Below the pieces are notes generated by a model. That model saw only the letters and a list, made by a program, of their open reading frames with translations. It searched no databases and was not told the origin of the DNA. Below are positions 1 through 11,800 of a stretch of DNA of 64,000 nucleotides, one piece after another (the stretch's first letter is position 1; every line of letters starts with the position of its first letter). Origin of the DNA: Pogona vitticeps (Eukaryota; Chordata; Lepidosauria; Squamata; Agamidae); contig NC_135786.1 of the NCBI RefSeq assembly GCF_051106095.1, positions 210,747,501 to 210,811,500 on the forward strand, read 5' to 3'. Position numbers and translations under genes: made by a program.

Positions 1-94
1 AGACTACTTCAGTCCACCCTGGGTCTTCTGGGGAAGGAATGGAGACGTCCTCACCCTGAGATGTGGGATGCTGTACCCCAAAATCAGACAAGCC

Positions 95-290
95 AGAGCC
101 TTTGGGAGGGGAATGTAACTCAATGGTTGCATGCAAAAGTTCATAGGTTCAGTCTTCAGGATCTCAAGGTAGGGCATCCCTGGAAACCTTGGGCAGCCAG
201 GAGGAGTTGACAGCACTAGGCTAGATGAATGATGGGCCTGACACAGTATACGGCATCTTCTTCTGTTCCTGCTTCCCAGCCCAAGGCAGC
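95..290 (+). mobile_element. Degenerate tRNA-derived SINE
   Basis: The stretch reads as a decayed tRNA-like head (a 'gtaactcaatggttgcatgc' box-A region, then 'ggttcagtct' in the box-B position), followed by a body ending 'ctaggctagatgaatgatgg'. This resembles a common reptile SINE whose 3' part reads 'gagctagatggaccaatggt'. A related piece lies near 45712. No target-site duplication was found, so the ends are approximate. Confidence 0.45.
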
Positions 291-1078
291 AACTTGAAAC
301 CCTGGGCATGACTGGTAGACTTTCAAATGAATGCCCATCCCTGGAGAAATAGACTGCAGGAGCCATCCAGCCTAAGCTCTCTGACTGAAACAGGATATCA
401 ACTTTTATAAAAAAAAAAACAGCCATGTAGTAATATATGCAGCATCTGTAGCCATATGGTTGGGGAAATGTTGCATTCTGGTTTTATTGAATTTCCACTC
501 AGACAGAGATGTGTGACAAAAATGGCTCGCTTAGCGAAATGACTGAATGTTACAGATGGACCTGGTTTCCCAAGAGGCTCCAATGATAAAACATTCATGA
601 AAAAGAAATAAAGCTGTGTGTGCCTTGTACCCAATCCAAAACAAAGTGGGGGATACCTCTGTTAGACTGCTAATAAACAGCTTCTGTTGGTGCAGTTTTA
701 CTGGTCTAATAAAGGCACTGCCCACTCTTCTCTTCAAAACATCCAAGGGTTTTCCCGAATACGATGAATGGAAACTGACCAAAGACTCCTTGCTAAGAAG
801 GACAGTTAATGACAGACATGTTTTCCCTAAGGGACAACTTGCAGTGCCACAGCTGGTAGAGAACCTTGTGCACTTTCACAGGGGTATATCAGCTTACCAC
901 TGAAAGGGACAGCTCAAGACATATTGCTGCCTGAGGTAAAGACTATTATGGCCAAAATCCTTTTTACATACTCACAGCAGGAAAATGGCATAACTTGCAA
1001 TAGTAAATTGCTGCTAATGAACGACACCTGCAGAGCTGACTTAGACTGCTTCCTTGCTGTCTTTGTGTTTCCTGCCTG
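291..1078. other. Intergenic, nothing recognised
   Basis: No exon, repeat family or RNA gene was recognised. Short open frames on both strands lack similarity to any protein I know and have no splice or codon-use support. Confidence 0.4.
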
Positions 1079-1080
1079 TA

Positions 1081-1337
1081 CAGTAGCCCCCCCCCCATAT
1101 CCACAGGGGTTCGATTCCAACTATCCCTTGAGTGGATCCTCAAAAATGGAAATTATAGAGAAGACTATTTTAATAGCAGCCACTATACATAGCATAGTCT
1201 TTCGCTCCCTCTAGGGGCCAGTTCTGGTAACTTCAAGTTTAGAAATATATATTTCTAGGATTTTTAATTAAAAAAAATATTTTCAGGCCACTGATAAGTG
1301 AATCAGCATAAATACCATCAATAAAGGGCCACTACTG
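1081..1337. mobile_element. Short Tc1/mariner (pogo-like) MITE
   Basis: The element starts 'cagtagccccc' and ends 'gggccactactg'. It is bounded by TA on both sides (1079-1080 and 1338-1339), the Tc1/mariner target. The ends match the 'cagtagtccctcg'-type termini of pogo-like MITEs only loosely, so the copy is old or the family assignment is approximate. No transposase is encoded. Confidence 0.5.
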
Positions 1338-1729
1338 TATTCTAAAATCAGTGGCAACTTGATCTATGGATTAAAGTTAATTGTAACAGATTATTCTTTC
1401 GCTTGCTCCCTCTGTTTTGCCGAATGTTTCTCTAGTGCATGATCTCAGCCTGGCTTTGAACCTTTCTTTCTCCCTATGAGAGATCACTCTTTTAGTTGCC
1501 TATCTCTTTGCTTGAGGCACTTGCAACTTGAAAACAGGAAGAACTTCCAGTTTCAGGAGCAATGAGGTAGCATTTGGTTCGGGGGGGGGGAGCAAGACAT
1601 TTTGCCACCTAAGTGTCTCTCCAACATTCCACAGACAGAAGCTGCACTGAGTGATAGGTGAATCATGCTTCAATCCTGGCAGTGGGAAAAGGTTATCTAT
1701 CACACTTGAGAACTGCAGGTTAGCTTTGG

Positions 1730-1858
1730 GGATGCAAGACTGACTTCACAAGTTCACTGAGCCCCATCGTACTATATCCCACTGCTGCCCTACTATTGCC
1801 CAGGACCTACCTGAAGTGGCCACCTCACTTTGTCTAATGGTAGGGCCAGCCCTGACCT
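1730..1858. mobile_element. Possible DNA-transposon end fragment
   Basis: The right end reads 'cctcactttgtctaatggta' then 'gggccagccctg'. This looks like the inverse of a 'cagggccggccctaccatta' terminus common in vertebrate DNA transposons. The matching left terminus was not found, so only one end can be proposed. Confidence 0.3.
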
Positions 1859-3792
1859 GGCTTAAAACTTCTTCACATATTAGTGTTCATTTAAATCCAA
1901 ATCTTTATTCTAATGCATTGTTTAATACTATACAAGCTTTGCGTTATATGGAAGATCATGGTGTCAACAAGTTGGCATATGCTACTGTCGCATCCACTCA
2001 GTGTCCCTTGTTTGTTCTCCCCAAACACTCAGGTCCACCCTCTGGGTGTGCTTACTCTTTTTATGCTGCCACCAGTGGATCTAGTCCACACTATACCAAA
2101 TATATGTATCTCAGGCACGTGGTGCCAATACAACAAGTTTATTGATCTTTTAGTTGGTAAATCTGTAAATCACAGATGTGCTTTTATTACTATTTAAGAC
2201 CTCTCATTATAGTACTTGGGTTTGATTACACGTTTGCTTGCATATACTTATTCACAATATCCACTTCAACAATATTCTTTGACTATCTATCTATTCACTA
2301 TTCCTCCTAATTCTTTCCTATTCTCTTTAACACTCCAACTTTCCAATCTCTGTCTTAACTCTCTCAATTCAGTCTCCTCACTCTCCCGTTCTCTCTAGCT
2401 GTCTAACTGTTCCCCTAACTCTGCCCCTCCTGTCCTATCATAGGCTTCTGCACATGCGCTCCATATGATGGACAGGAGTGACGTGGGCATTCCGCCACCG
2501 CTACTGAAATACAGTTCCTCATACATACTATGAAAGATTTAACATGACATCAACTATTACGGTAACAATGTCTTCATTTAGAAAAAAGGAGAGCCCTTTC
2601 TCGTTTTTATCTTGAAACATGAGCTGCTGTGAAGTTCCCATTATCTATTCCATATAGTGTCTCTGCCACTTCTTTCTTAATCCTTCTGCTGTTCTTCTTA
2701 AGCTTATTTTTAGAACAATAGCCTTCAATCCCAAGCCTTTAAAATGGAGGAGACATTGAAGACACAAGGTGTGTGTGTGAGTGTGGTGTTCATGAGATGG
2801 AGCTTCACTTGCTCATCAACAGGTGTGCATCTCATCCACATGAAAAGAGATCCTGGATTAATGAGAAACCCAGATACACATAGAGCTTTACTAATTTTGA
2901 ATTAATAGGTGCCACTGCATGTGCGTGTGTATTTTGGCAACTAGCAAAACACTTGATCACTTCTTTTCCTTCCTGTCATGGGAAGAAGAAGAAATTAAAT
3001 AAGTAGCAATTTGCTGCCTTTTTTTGTTACTCAATTTTTTTTGTTACTCAACTCCCTGAGGCAACTGCTTTATTTGCCTAATGGCATAACCAGTCTTGGA
3101 ATGTTTGGGTGGTCCTTGGTCCACCAGCAGCAAGGCCAGGGCCAGCCTATTCTTTCCTTCACAAATGATTTGAATACTTGAGAGAGAAGGTAATCAAAAG
3201 CCACCAAGATGTATCAGGGACAGCTGATGGATGGGTGAGATCCGATTGCAGAGCTTGGTCTTTCATTTAGTTCAGCCCTTAGAGGTCTCCATTATACATC
3301 TTTCTGTCTGTCTTTCTCTTATCATTTCTGACACAATGATGAAGTATCTTATTCTGTCACTAAGCAGATGCATTATTAATGAGAGGATTTCTACATCTCC
3401 TGGAATCTCTCTGAAAGGTTACCCATTCTCATTTTAAAATGTACTTCTGAATCTTTACTAACTGCTAGAGTCAAGATGTTTAATTTCAAACTGTCAATTG
3501 GCCAGATTCTTTCAAGACTATGAAATAAAGCTGAAACCCACCTGGAATCTCCTCATCACTGATTCAGCACTTTGATGAATTAGCTTTTAGGACTATAATT
3601 TCCAGAATTGTAATGGGATCTGAATTGTAATGTAAAGATTACAACAAAAGAATAATGAGCAGTGCCGAGTAGAATAGAATAGAGACAGATGAAAGACTAA
3701 CACATTTTAAATGGCACAAGGTTTTGAAGATGAGAACGTACTTCATCAAATCCATTAAGTGTTATATGGAGATACAAGTATTTGTGGTCAGG
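1859..3792. other. Intergenic, nothing recognised
   Basis: A pyrimidine-rich stretch lies near 2250-2430, and the rest is AT-rich without recognisable exons. At 3660-3770 a run resembling 'gaaagactaacacatttt' recalls a repeat tail also seen near 54800, but it is too decayed to name. Confidence 0.4.
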
Positions 3793-3805
3793 TAGCTGGA
3801 GGAAT

Positions 3806-4145
3806 TACGTGGTGACACTGTGGGTTAAACTGCAGAAGCCTCTGTGCTGCAAGGTCAGAAGACCTGCAGTCGTAAGATCGAATCCACACGATGGAGTGAG
3901 CCTCTGTTGCTTGTCCCAGCTCCCACCAACCTAGCGGTTCGAAAGCATGCAAAAATGTGAGTAGATAAACAGGTGTCACCTTGGTGGGAAGGTAAACAAC
4001 ATTCCGTGTCTAGTCATGCTGGCCATGTGACCACAGAGGATTGTCTGCAGACAAAACGCTAGCGCTATGGGTTGGAAACAGACATGAGCACTGCCTCCTA
4101 GAGTTGGACACGAGTGGACAAATTGTCAAGGGGAAGCTTTACCTT
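3806..4145 (+). mobile_element. Sauria SINE, copy 1
   Basis: A tRNA-derived head ('ctgtgggttaaactgcagaa', then 'agatcgaatccacacgatgg' as box B) is followed by the central body ('ccaacctagcggttcgaaag') and a BovB-like 3' tail ending 'gtcaaggggaagctttacct'. A perfect 13-bp direct repeat ('tagctggaggaat') flanks the copy at 3793-3805 and 4146-4158, which marks insertion by target-primed reverse transcription. BovB-family LINE enzymes are thought to mobilise Sauria SINEs. The intact duplication implies a fairly recent insertion. Confidence 0.88.
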
Positions 4146-4306
4146 TAGCTGGAGGAATGGATTATGAGGGACATAAATAATAAGCACAGAAAAAACTAAA
4201 ATGCAGAACGTACCGTGTACATTGTGTTAACGGTGGGCATACACAAAACAGATACTGAGTGACAACACAGACATCACTGCATTGATGAACAGTTAAGAAT
4301 ATATCC

Positions 4307-4480
4307 AGTGTGATGTAGTGGATAAAGAGACAGACTAGGACTCTGGAGAACAGGAGGATTTCTCGCTTGGCCATGGAAATTCACTGGGGGAGTGGAACTG
4401 GTAAAACCACTCCTTAAATACCCTAGTTCCCTTGAAATTGCTATCAGGGCTGCCATAAGTCTGCTGGGCCAGACCAAAGA
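4307..4480 (+). mobile_element. tRNA-derived SINE (other family), decayed
   Basis: The motif order is 'tgatgtagtggataaagag', 'agactaggactctggagaac', 'ggccatggaaattcactggg' and 'gctgccataagtctg'. Two other copies of this family occur near 60180 and 63590. The shared block 'actggtaaaaccactcctta' recurs in the 63590 copy. Box-A-like and box-B-like segments are present but mutated, so this is not a tRNA gene. Confidence 0.5.
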
Positions 4481-5584
4481 CCTAACAAGTTCAACAACCT
4501 CTTCCCACAGGACGATTCAAATAACATCAGAAAGCAAAGCATGGGTACATGCAGAGGCCTCCTGTTTGTTTATCCCAGAAATCCGTATTCAGAGGAACGC
4601 TGGTTCTGGAAGCAATATAAGGGCATCATGACTAATAACCCTTCTCATCCGTATATTCGTTTAATCCCCCCTTCTAACCATCCGAGTTGAGTCTGGCTTC
4701 ACACCTTGGCACTCATTCAAATTTCACATGTGGTGGGATTCAAAAAGATTAGGGACCCCTGGATAAGCCAGGGAAACACAAACAAGGCAACCACGCGAAG
4801 GCACAAATATTCCAAGGAGCCACTGGGTGGCGTGCTATCCCAGTTGCACGTCGTTTCCTCCCTCTGTCTCTTTTCCGTCCATGCGTTGTTGGTTCTTCTT
4901 CTTCTCCACAGACATAGGAACGAGTGGCCGTGGGGATCATTAGATGCAGAAGCATCTTCATGCAGTTTTTAGACTATTTCTTACTGTGGCGCGAAAAGAG
5001 GTTTTTCAGCTGCTGGAAATGAACCGTGCCCACGTGCAGATGAGCAGAGCAGAAAACATTTGCACGACGTGGAAAATAGGACTGGGCGGCAGCACCCAGA
5101 AGGGGAGAAGCATCTGGTTAATCGACATAATGACGGAACAGAGAGCAACAAACTAAAAACTTAAACCGTCATTCCCTTGTTCTAATGTCGCTTCGCACTG
5201 AGGCGTCCCTATCATTGAATAACCTTCGAAAAGTCCTGTTATTATGAGTCCTGCCCTGCTCTTCCAAACTAAAAGTCTCGGCTTCTTTTATTGATAGCAT
5301 TACGTTTTCCTCTTTTCCTGGTGCCTTCCTTTTTTTTTTTTTTGCACCATTTTTGTCTTTTCTTGCGAGTCTCGGCTTTGAGACTTACGCCCAAAATACC
5401 AGAGGCTCTGTTTAATCATTTTATCCTCCAGGGAGAATTCGGGCTTCGTTTGATCTAGAACCCGTCCTTTCTTTGACTCTCTGGAAGGTTTAATTTAAAA
5501 AGGCGATCACTCTTAACTATTTTCCTATCTCTATCTTCCTTTTTTCCCCCTCCCTCCCTCCTTTCCCTTCCCTGCCACTTATCT
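4481..5584. other. OTUD6B upstream region, nothing recognised
   Basis: No exon of the expected upstream neighbour PIP4P2 was recognised. The sequence is mixed composition with a poly-T run near 5330. It could hold distal promoter elements or the first exon of a divergent noncoding transcript (one is known next to human OTUD6B), but nothing here demonstrates it. Confidence 0.35.
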
Positions 5585-5735
5585 CTATGGTTTCCGCCCG
5601 CTGGGCGGGGAGGGCGTGTCTTCCGGTTGGGCTAAGCCTGGCTTCCGCCGCCGGGCCTTGCACGTGGGCCCAGCCAGGTTGGCCGCGACCTGGGGGAGGG
5701 AGGAAGAGGCGGGGTCTTCCGCTGCCCTCGCCGCC
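5585..5735 (+). promoter_or_regulatory. OTUD6B: GC-rich promoter and 5' UTR of OTUD6B
   Basis: Base composition changes sharply from AT-rich to GC-rich at about 5585, with many CpG dinucleotides running through exon 1 and into intron 1 (to about 6110). No TATA box is evident. This is the usual form of a housekeeping CpG-island promoter. The transcription start is not resolved. The sequence before the ATG, 'gccctcgccgccatgg', is close to a Kozak consensus. Confidence 0.6.
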
Positions 5736-5865
5736 ATGGAGCGGCCCGGGGAAGATGGGGGTTCGCCGCCGGCCCTGGTCGGAGAAGCCAAAGGAGGCGA
5801 AGAAGCGGGAGACCCGCTGGAGCTGCTGGCCAGGCGGCAGCGGAAGGAAAAGCGCGACCTGCAAG
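5736..5865 (+). CDS. OTUD6B: OTUD6B coding exon 1
   Basis: Start codon at 5736, 43 codons plus one base, donor 'caag|gtgagg'. The first 27 residues are Gly/Pro/Glu/Ala-rich and not recognisably conserved. The end, '[14 protein letters not shown]', matches the conserved start of the coiled coil. Confidence 0.92.
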
Positions 5866-8800
5866 GTGAGGCCGGGCTGGGTTTAGAGAAGAGAAAGAGG
5901 GGGACGAGGAGGGCACAAGCTGCGGGGAGGGAAGGGGGTGGGTCGTGGGCCTGTGAACAGCTGGCCCCGCGAGGGGAGGGGGGAAAGCCTAGAGGAGAGA
6001 AGCAAGGCACTTACTTGCCAGCCAAGGAAGACCCCCCCCCCCAAGCCGGCAGGCAGCCCCCGCGGTCCTTGCACGGCGTCCAGAAGCCACCGGAGGTGTG
6101 TCGGAGCACAAGGCTTGCTTTCGAGCGCAGCCGGACCCTCGCGGTCTCCTCCTGTTTTACCTCAGATCCTGGCATGGCAACATCTGGTGAGAACGGTGTC
6201 CAGGCTGTTGTGTTTCTCCTTCTCCGGAGCTCAGCGGTTTAGGGCATCTGGCGGAGCCCGTGGTTTTAGTTTCAGTCGGTCTGTTTGGAAGGGACCACCG
6301 GTGCGCCCCGGGATGGCCTGCCGCGGGAGCTCTCCTGCTGTCACAGGAACTTCACTCAAAATTATATTGGTATATAGGCAGAGGCCCGCTGGAAGCAGGG
6401 AGCTGAAGTGCCCTGTACTGTAATTCCAGAACGGTTGTGCTCAAAGCCTGTGATGAACCCGGTCTCAGATTGTGGGAGTGTGCCTTGATTGATCTTTATT
6501 ACGATCACTGACCAGCAGATGTATTCAAATATTAGTATAACACGAACATACAATTAAACGTATACAACCTATTACTATATGACTAAATATTATAGAATCT
6601 CCATAGTTTTCATTTAGAACATTTGCCACCCTCTCAGTCATATCTTATGAGGACATGAGAAACAGCCTGTTCAGTGGTTGATCCCAGGCTGTGGGACTCT
6701 TTTCGATGGATGGCGCCCTCCTTCATGCCTGCCTTGCCTGCCTGCTGTTTGGCAAAGACCTTTCTCTTCAAGGCAGGATTTTAACAACTTAAGGGACTGC
6801 TTTGGGCAGGCTTTTAATGTAGAATGTTATATTTCTATCATTATTTTTTTTCCTGTGATGTACCTTTGTATTGCTTTATCATATCATTGTGACACTAGTA
6901 TTATGAATTATTTTGGTTTTATCTGTGGCTCTTTTTAAAAACCATTTGTAAGCTGCCTTGGGTCCTCTAATTCAACACAAAATTGATATAATAAATAAAG
7001 TTTGAAAAGATATTAGTGCCCGTGCAATTAAAAACTATAGTGGTTTGTGACAGTAGTGGTTAGTCCTACGCATCACCACTTTCTGTTTCTACAGCCAGAA
7101 TCCAAGGAATGAAAAACACGGTTCCAAAGAATGATAAAAAGAGAAGAAAACAGCTCTTAGAAGATGTTGCCAAGCTGGAGGCTGAGTTGGAACAGAAACA
7201 CAAAGAAGAACTAAAGAAACTAAAAGAGGCATTACCTGAACAGAATAAAGTATGTGTTAGGTAAACGTTATTTTCAAAGTCCCATGGACATGCTTTTATT
7301 CTTGGCCTTATGCAGAATATCCAATGAAACTGTATTGAGTATTTGTAAGTGATCAGTGCTTTTGATTTCTACTTATGCTAAGAATCTTGTCATCTTTTAG
7401 TTCTGCTTGTGATGAACATTATGTTTCATAGAGCTATAATAAATGAAAGATAATTAAAAATTCTCCTAACGTGCTGCTGCTCATTCAAGTTCCCAGGGCA
7501 AATAGATGTTTCTTGCTACCTTATTAAATTTATTTATTTATTTATTTATTTGATTTTTACCCCGCCCCTCTAGACCATGTCTACTCTGGCAGCAGACCTC
7601 TTGCTTGTCTTCCACAGTTGTCTGGATTTGGATTAGCTCTCTTGTGTATGTTGGAGAAACTTCTGGCCTATCATCATCTGTGATCTGTTTGCAAATAATT
7701 CTCTTAGCTTTGCTCCTGCACGAATTCTAATTTTCTGAGACCAGTATTGGAAGAAACTATCCTTGGCATGTATTTTTGGACAACAGTCACCATGCTGGTT
7801 CTGACAGTGTGGGAGGAAACCTTGAGGAGGTGTCGTTGTCTTGTTGTTCTCTTCACCCTTGCCCATCCTGCCTGCTTAAAACCATGCAGTCCTCTCTCCT
7901 CAATATTTTCAATTCTTACTGTACTTGAAATTATATTTTATATCTATTTTTAATGCATTTCATTATATGAAATTAATTATATAAAACATATAAATTTGTA
8001 TTTTACGGCCTTATAGTTTTATTGCATTATTTACCTTACTGTTCTTTTTAATCTGTTATACTGTATTGTGGTGGCAACCCTCTTACAGAGTTGCAACATG
8101 TGCCATTAGTAGTGATACCATCAGCAGGTAGATGATCTGATTTAATTTTGAGTGGGCAGCCTCTCTTGGAAGGATCTTGCACTCCCTCTGAACTAGGTTC
8201 CTGGTTTGGAGATATTTCTTGATTCCATCTTCTTGTTAGAAGTTTAAGGCTGCAGCTTGTTTGCCAAGTTTGTCTCCTGCAGCAAGTTAATAAAATGTCC
8301 AAATTTTGAACGGTGGAGTGGTATCTTCAGAATGGTGCACAGTTGTTGTTCTGGAGCAGCTTCTGAACATTTAAAAAGTCTCTGAAATAAAGACCAAATA
8401 GAATTGGAATGGAATTATGTAAAAACATGATTTAAATGGCGGTAATACACAGTGATAGGAATGGGAAAAAACATCACACAGCTGTGAATGTTGTCAAGCT
8501 TCAAACATCTAGATTGGTACTCACTCTGAAATGGTGCTGTGACAATATCAAGAAACAATGTATGCCATATATTTAGTAACTCTTCATTTTCATTTAGGAA
8601 TATTCAGCAACTATAAATATTGCACAATTAGAGCTTGAGGACAAAGACAAGATTCAGCCTTCCAGAGTATCAAAAGCGCAGAAGAGGCGGGTAAGAATCT
8701 TCTACCATGTTTCCCCGAAAAGTAAGACATAGTCTTACATTAATTTTTGCTCCAAAAAACGCATTCAGGCTTATTTTCAAGGGATGTTTTATTTTACAGT

Positions 8801-11800
8801 CATGTCATCTTCTGGTTGCTGCACAATGGTGGAGGGTGGAGTTTCACTTAACTAGGGCTTATTTTTGGGGGGTAGGGCTTATATTACGAGCATCCTGAAA
8901 AATCATACTAGGGCTTATTTTCATGTTAGGTCTTATTTTCAGGGAAACAGGGTAGTTGTGAATTTTCAAAAAGTAAACTATATGAGTAGCTTGTACTGTC
9001 AAGCACTAGATGTGAACTTAAATGTGAAATCTCATGTTTGCAGAAGGGAGGCTGGCATCTGGGTCCACCTCTGTGGCTCAAACAGAAATGTCAGAGTTCA
9101 GGTAAAAAGCATGGGGTTATGTCCTCCTTATGTCTATGTATAGTATCCCTTCAATCTTTTCTAGACATCTTTGGATCTATTCATTACACACCACCAATAC
9201 TGTACGGTTAACTACATTGTACTGTACTGACCTGGATTTCCTGTAATTTTCATGTGGATCTTTTGCTAGTGTGGCTGTTCGTGGAAGGCAGCAAGATCCA
9301 GCAGAGGTTCCCTCCCAGAGAAAGGGTATCATTATCAGTATGTTCTTTCTGCATGGTCTCTTCCTGCTCCTGAGAATCTCCCTGCCTTTCAGAGCAGCTG
9401 CAGGGGAAAAAGAAATTACAAAGATCACTCCTTCCCTTTCTTGACTCCAGTTTTTACATTCTTCATGAATTACCTAGGAGAATGCTGTTTTGTTTTTTTT
9501 TGAGCCAATATTATTTGGTGGGTGAACATATGAAGATCCTCCAGTTATTATAAACGTGTTGGTTTTACTTAAGTTCTTTGGGGGTAATAACAATACAGAG
9601 AGTACTGCAGAGTGTATTTGTTGTAGTGGGGTATACCAGTTTTCCCCTAGTTTTGAGAATTGCCTTTGTATGAGATATAAGACAAATGGCAAAAGACCAA
9701 AATAGGTAAATTTAAGTGGGCAGTTTGAATTTGTGCATTTAACTTCAGCAAATGTGCATCTGAAGTTTAGCATTTCACTCTTTTTAGTTACATCATTCAC
9801 AGATCCTTTTTTGAAAGGAAAACTAAAGAACAGATACCTTGTTGTTCCAGTATTGTGCTAAATTTATGCAACTGTTTTGTTGTTGCACGTCAACAAGTCA
9901 CCTCAAACTTATGGTGACCCTATGAATGAGTGATCTCCACAATGTCCTCTCCTCAGCAGCCCTGCTCAGCATTTGCAAACTCAAGCTTATGACTTTCTTT
10001 AGAGAGTCAGTCCACTTTATATTTGATCTTCCTCTTTTCCTGGTTTCCACATTTTCCAGCATTATCGTTTTTTCCAGAAATTCTTCTTGTTGTTTAGTCG
10101 TTAAGCCGTGTCCAACTCTTCGTGACCCCCATGGACCAGATCATGTCAGGCCATCCTGTCTTCCACTGCCCCCCAGAGTTTGGTCAAATTCACGTTGGTA
10201 GCTTCGGTGACACTGTCCAACCATCTCATCCTCTGTCGTCCCCTTCTCCTCTTGCCCTCACACTTTCCCAACATCAGGGTCTTTCCCATGGAGTCTTCTC
10301 TACTCATCAGATGGCCAGAAAATCTTACTTTCTCATTGTATGCCTAACGTAGGATAGCTTTATTTTCATCATTTTTGCTTCCAAATATAGTTCAGGCTTG
10401 ATTTGCTCTAGGAACCAGAGTATCTGTGAAGCTCTCCTCCAGTACCATATTTCAAACACATCAATTTTTTCTTGTCTGCTTTCTTCACTGTCCAGCTTTT
10501 TTCAGATCAGTACATGGTGGTCGGAAATATAAGAGGGTGGATGGGTCTTGGTCTTCAGTGACACATCTTTACACAGGATGATCTTTTCTAATTCCTTCAT
10601 TGCTCCCTTTCCAAATCTCAATCTTCTCCTTATTTTTTGGCTGCAACTAACTTTATGTTCTCTTTCAGTTCTGTATTTGATGGATTTTGTTTCAGATGTA
10701 GTTCATCTGAGGCTAATCTATTTTCCAAAATCTTATAATTTTTTCTGTCTTTCTCTCTTTTGATGCAAATCTTATGGCTGCTCCTCTAAAAATGTCTTAC
10801 TTGCCCCCCAAACCATTGTCATTCCTTCATCTGAATCCAGTCTGCTTTCCATATTTGTTCTGCATACAGTTTGAACAGATAAGGAGATAAAATGCACACT
10901 TGTCTGCCACTTTTGCCTATAGAAAATCTGTCTTTTCATATTCTGCCATAATGGTAGCTTCTTGTCCACAATACAGATTATGTATCAAAACAATCAAATG
11001 CTGAGGCACACCAGTTTCTTTCAGAACAACCCATAGTTTCTCAGGATCCATATTGTCAACACGTTTTGCTGTAGTCTATAAAACATGAACTGATGTTTTC
11101 CTGAAATTCTTTCATGTGCTTCAGGAGCCAGTGGATATTTGCAATATGACACCAAATGCCTCTTCCTTTTGCAATCCAGCTTGAACATTAGGCATTTCTC
11201 AGTCCATATAAGGTATAAACCTTTGTTGCAACATTTTGAGAATCACTTTGTTTGCATGGGAAATTAAAGCAGTCATTCTATAGTTGCTACACCCCTTGGC
11301 ATCTCTTTTCTTTGCAGTTAGAATATATATTCAGTGTTTCCAGTTTGTGGGCCATTGTTTTGATTTCCATATTTGTTATCATATTGTTAGGATTTTGACA
11401 ATATAATTTTTACAGATTCTGTGGCTTGAAATAGTTTTATTGGTATTCTATTTATCCCTGGTGATTTATTTCTCCCGATATATTGGTTTATGTTCATGTA
11501 AAACCAATAGGTCACTCACTCTGGGTGTTATAAGTTCATAACGTGAATAACATTGTATTCTTTTCAAACAGGATAAAAAAGCAGCCTTGGAAAAGGAAAG
11601 AGAGGAAAGAATTGCAGAAGCTGAGATTGAAAATTTAACAGGAGCTAGACATCTTGAAAGCCAGAAACTTGCACAGCTTTTGGCCGCAAGGGAATTGGAA
11701 ATTAAGCAGATTCCATCTGACGGTCACTGCATGTACAGAGCTCTTGAGGATCAGCTCAAAGAGCAACAAAATTCCTGGACTGTATCAACTCTTAGGAGTC

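Noticed and set aside
4-426. A 140-codon reverse-strand frame at the window start
   Set aside because: It overlaps a degenerate SINE and matches nothing I know.
1-5584. Search for PIP4P2 exons upstream of OTUD6B
   Set aside because: No Cys-rich or double-transmembrane PIP4P2-like sequence was recognised.
5616-6242. A 208-codon + strand frame over the OTUD6B start
   Set aside because: Its part from the ATG at 5736 is the true exon 1, but the extension past 5865 is intron. The conserved coiled coil continues at 7095 instead.
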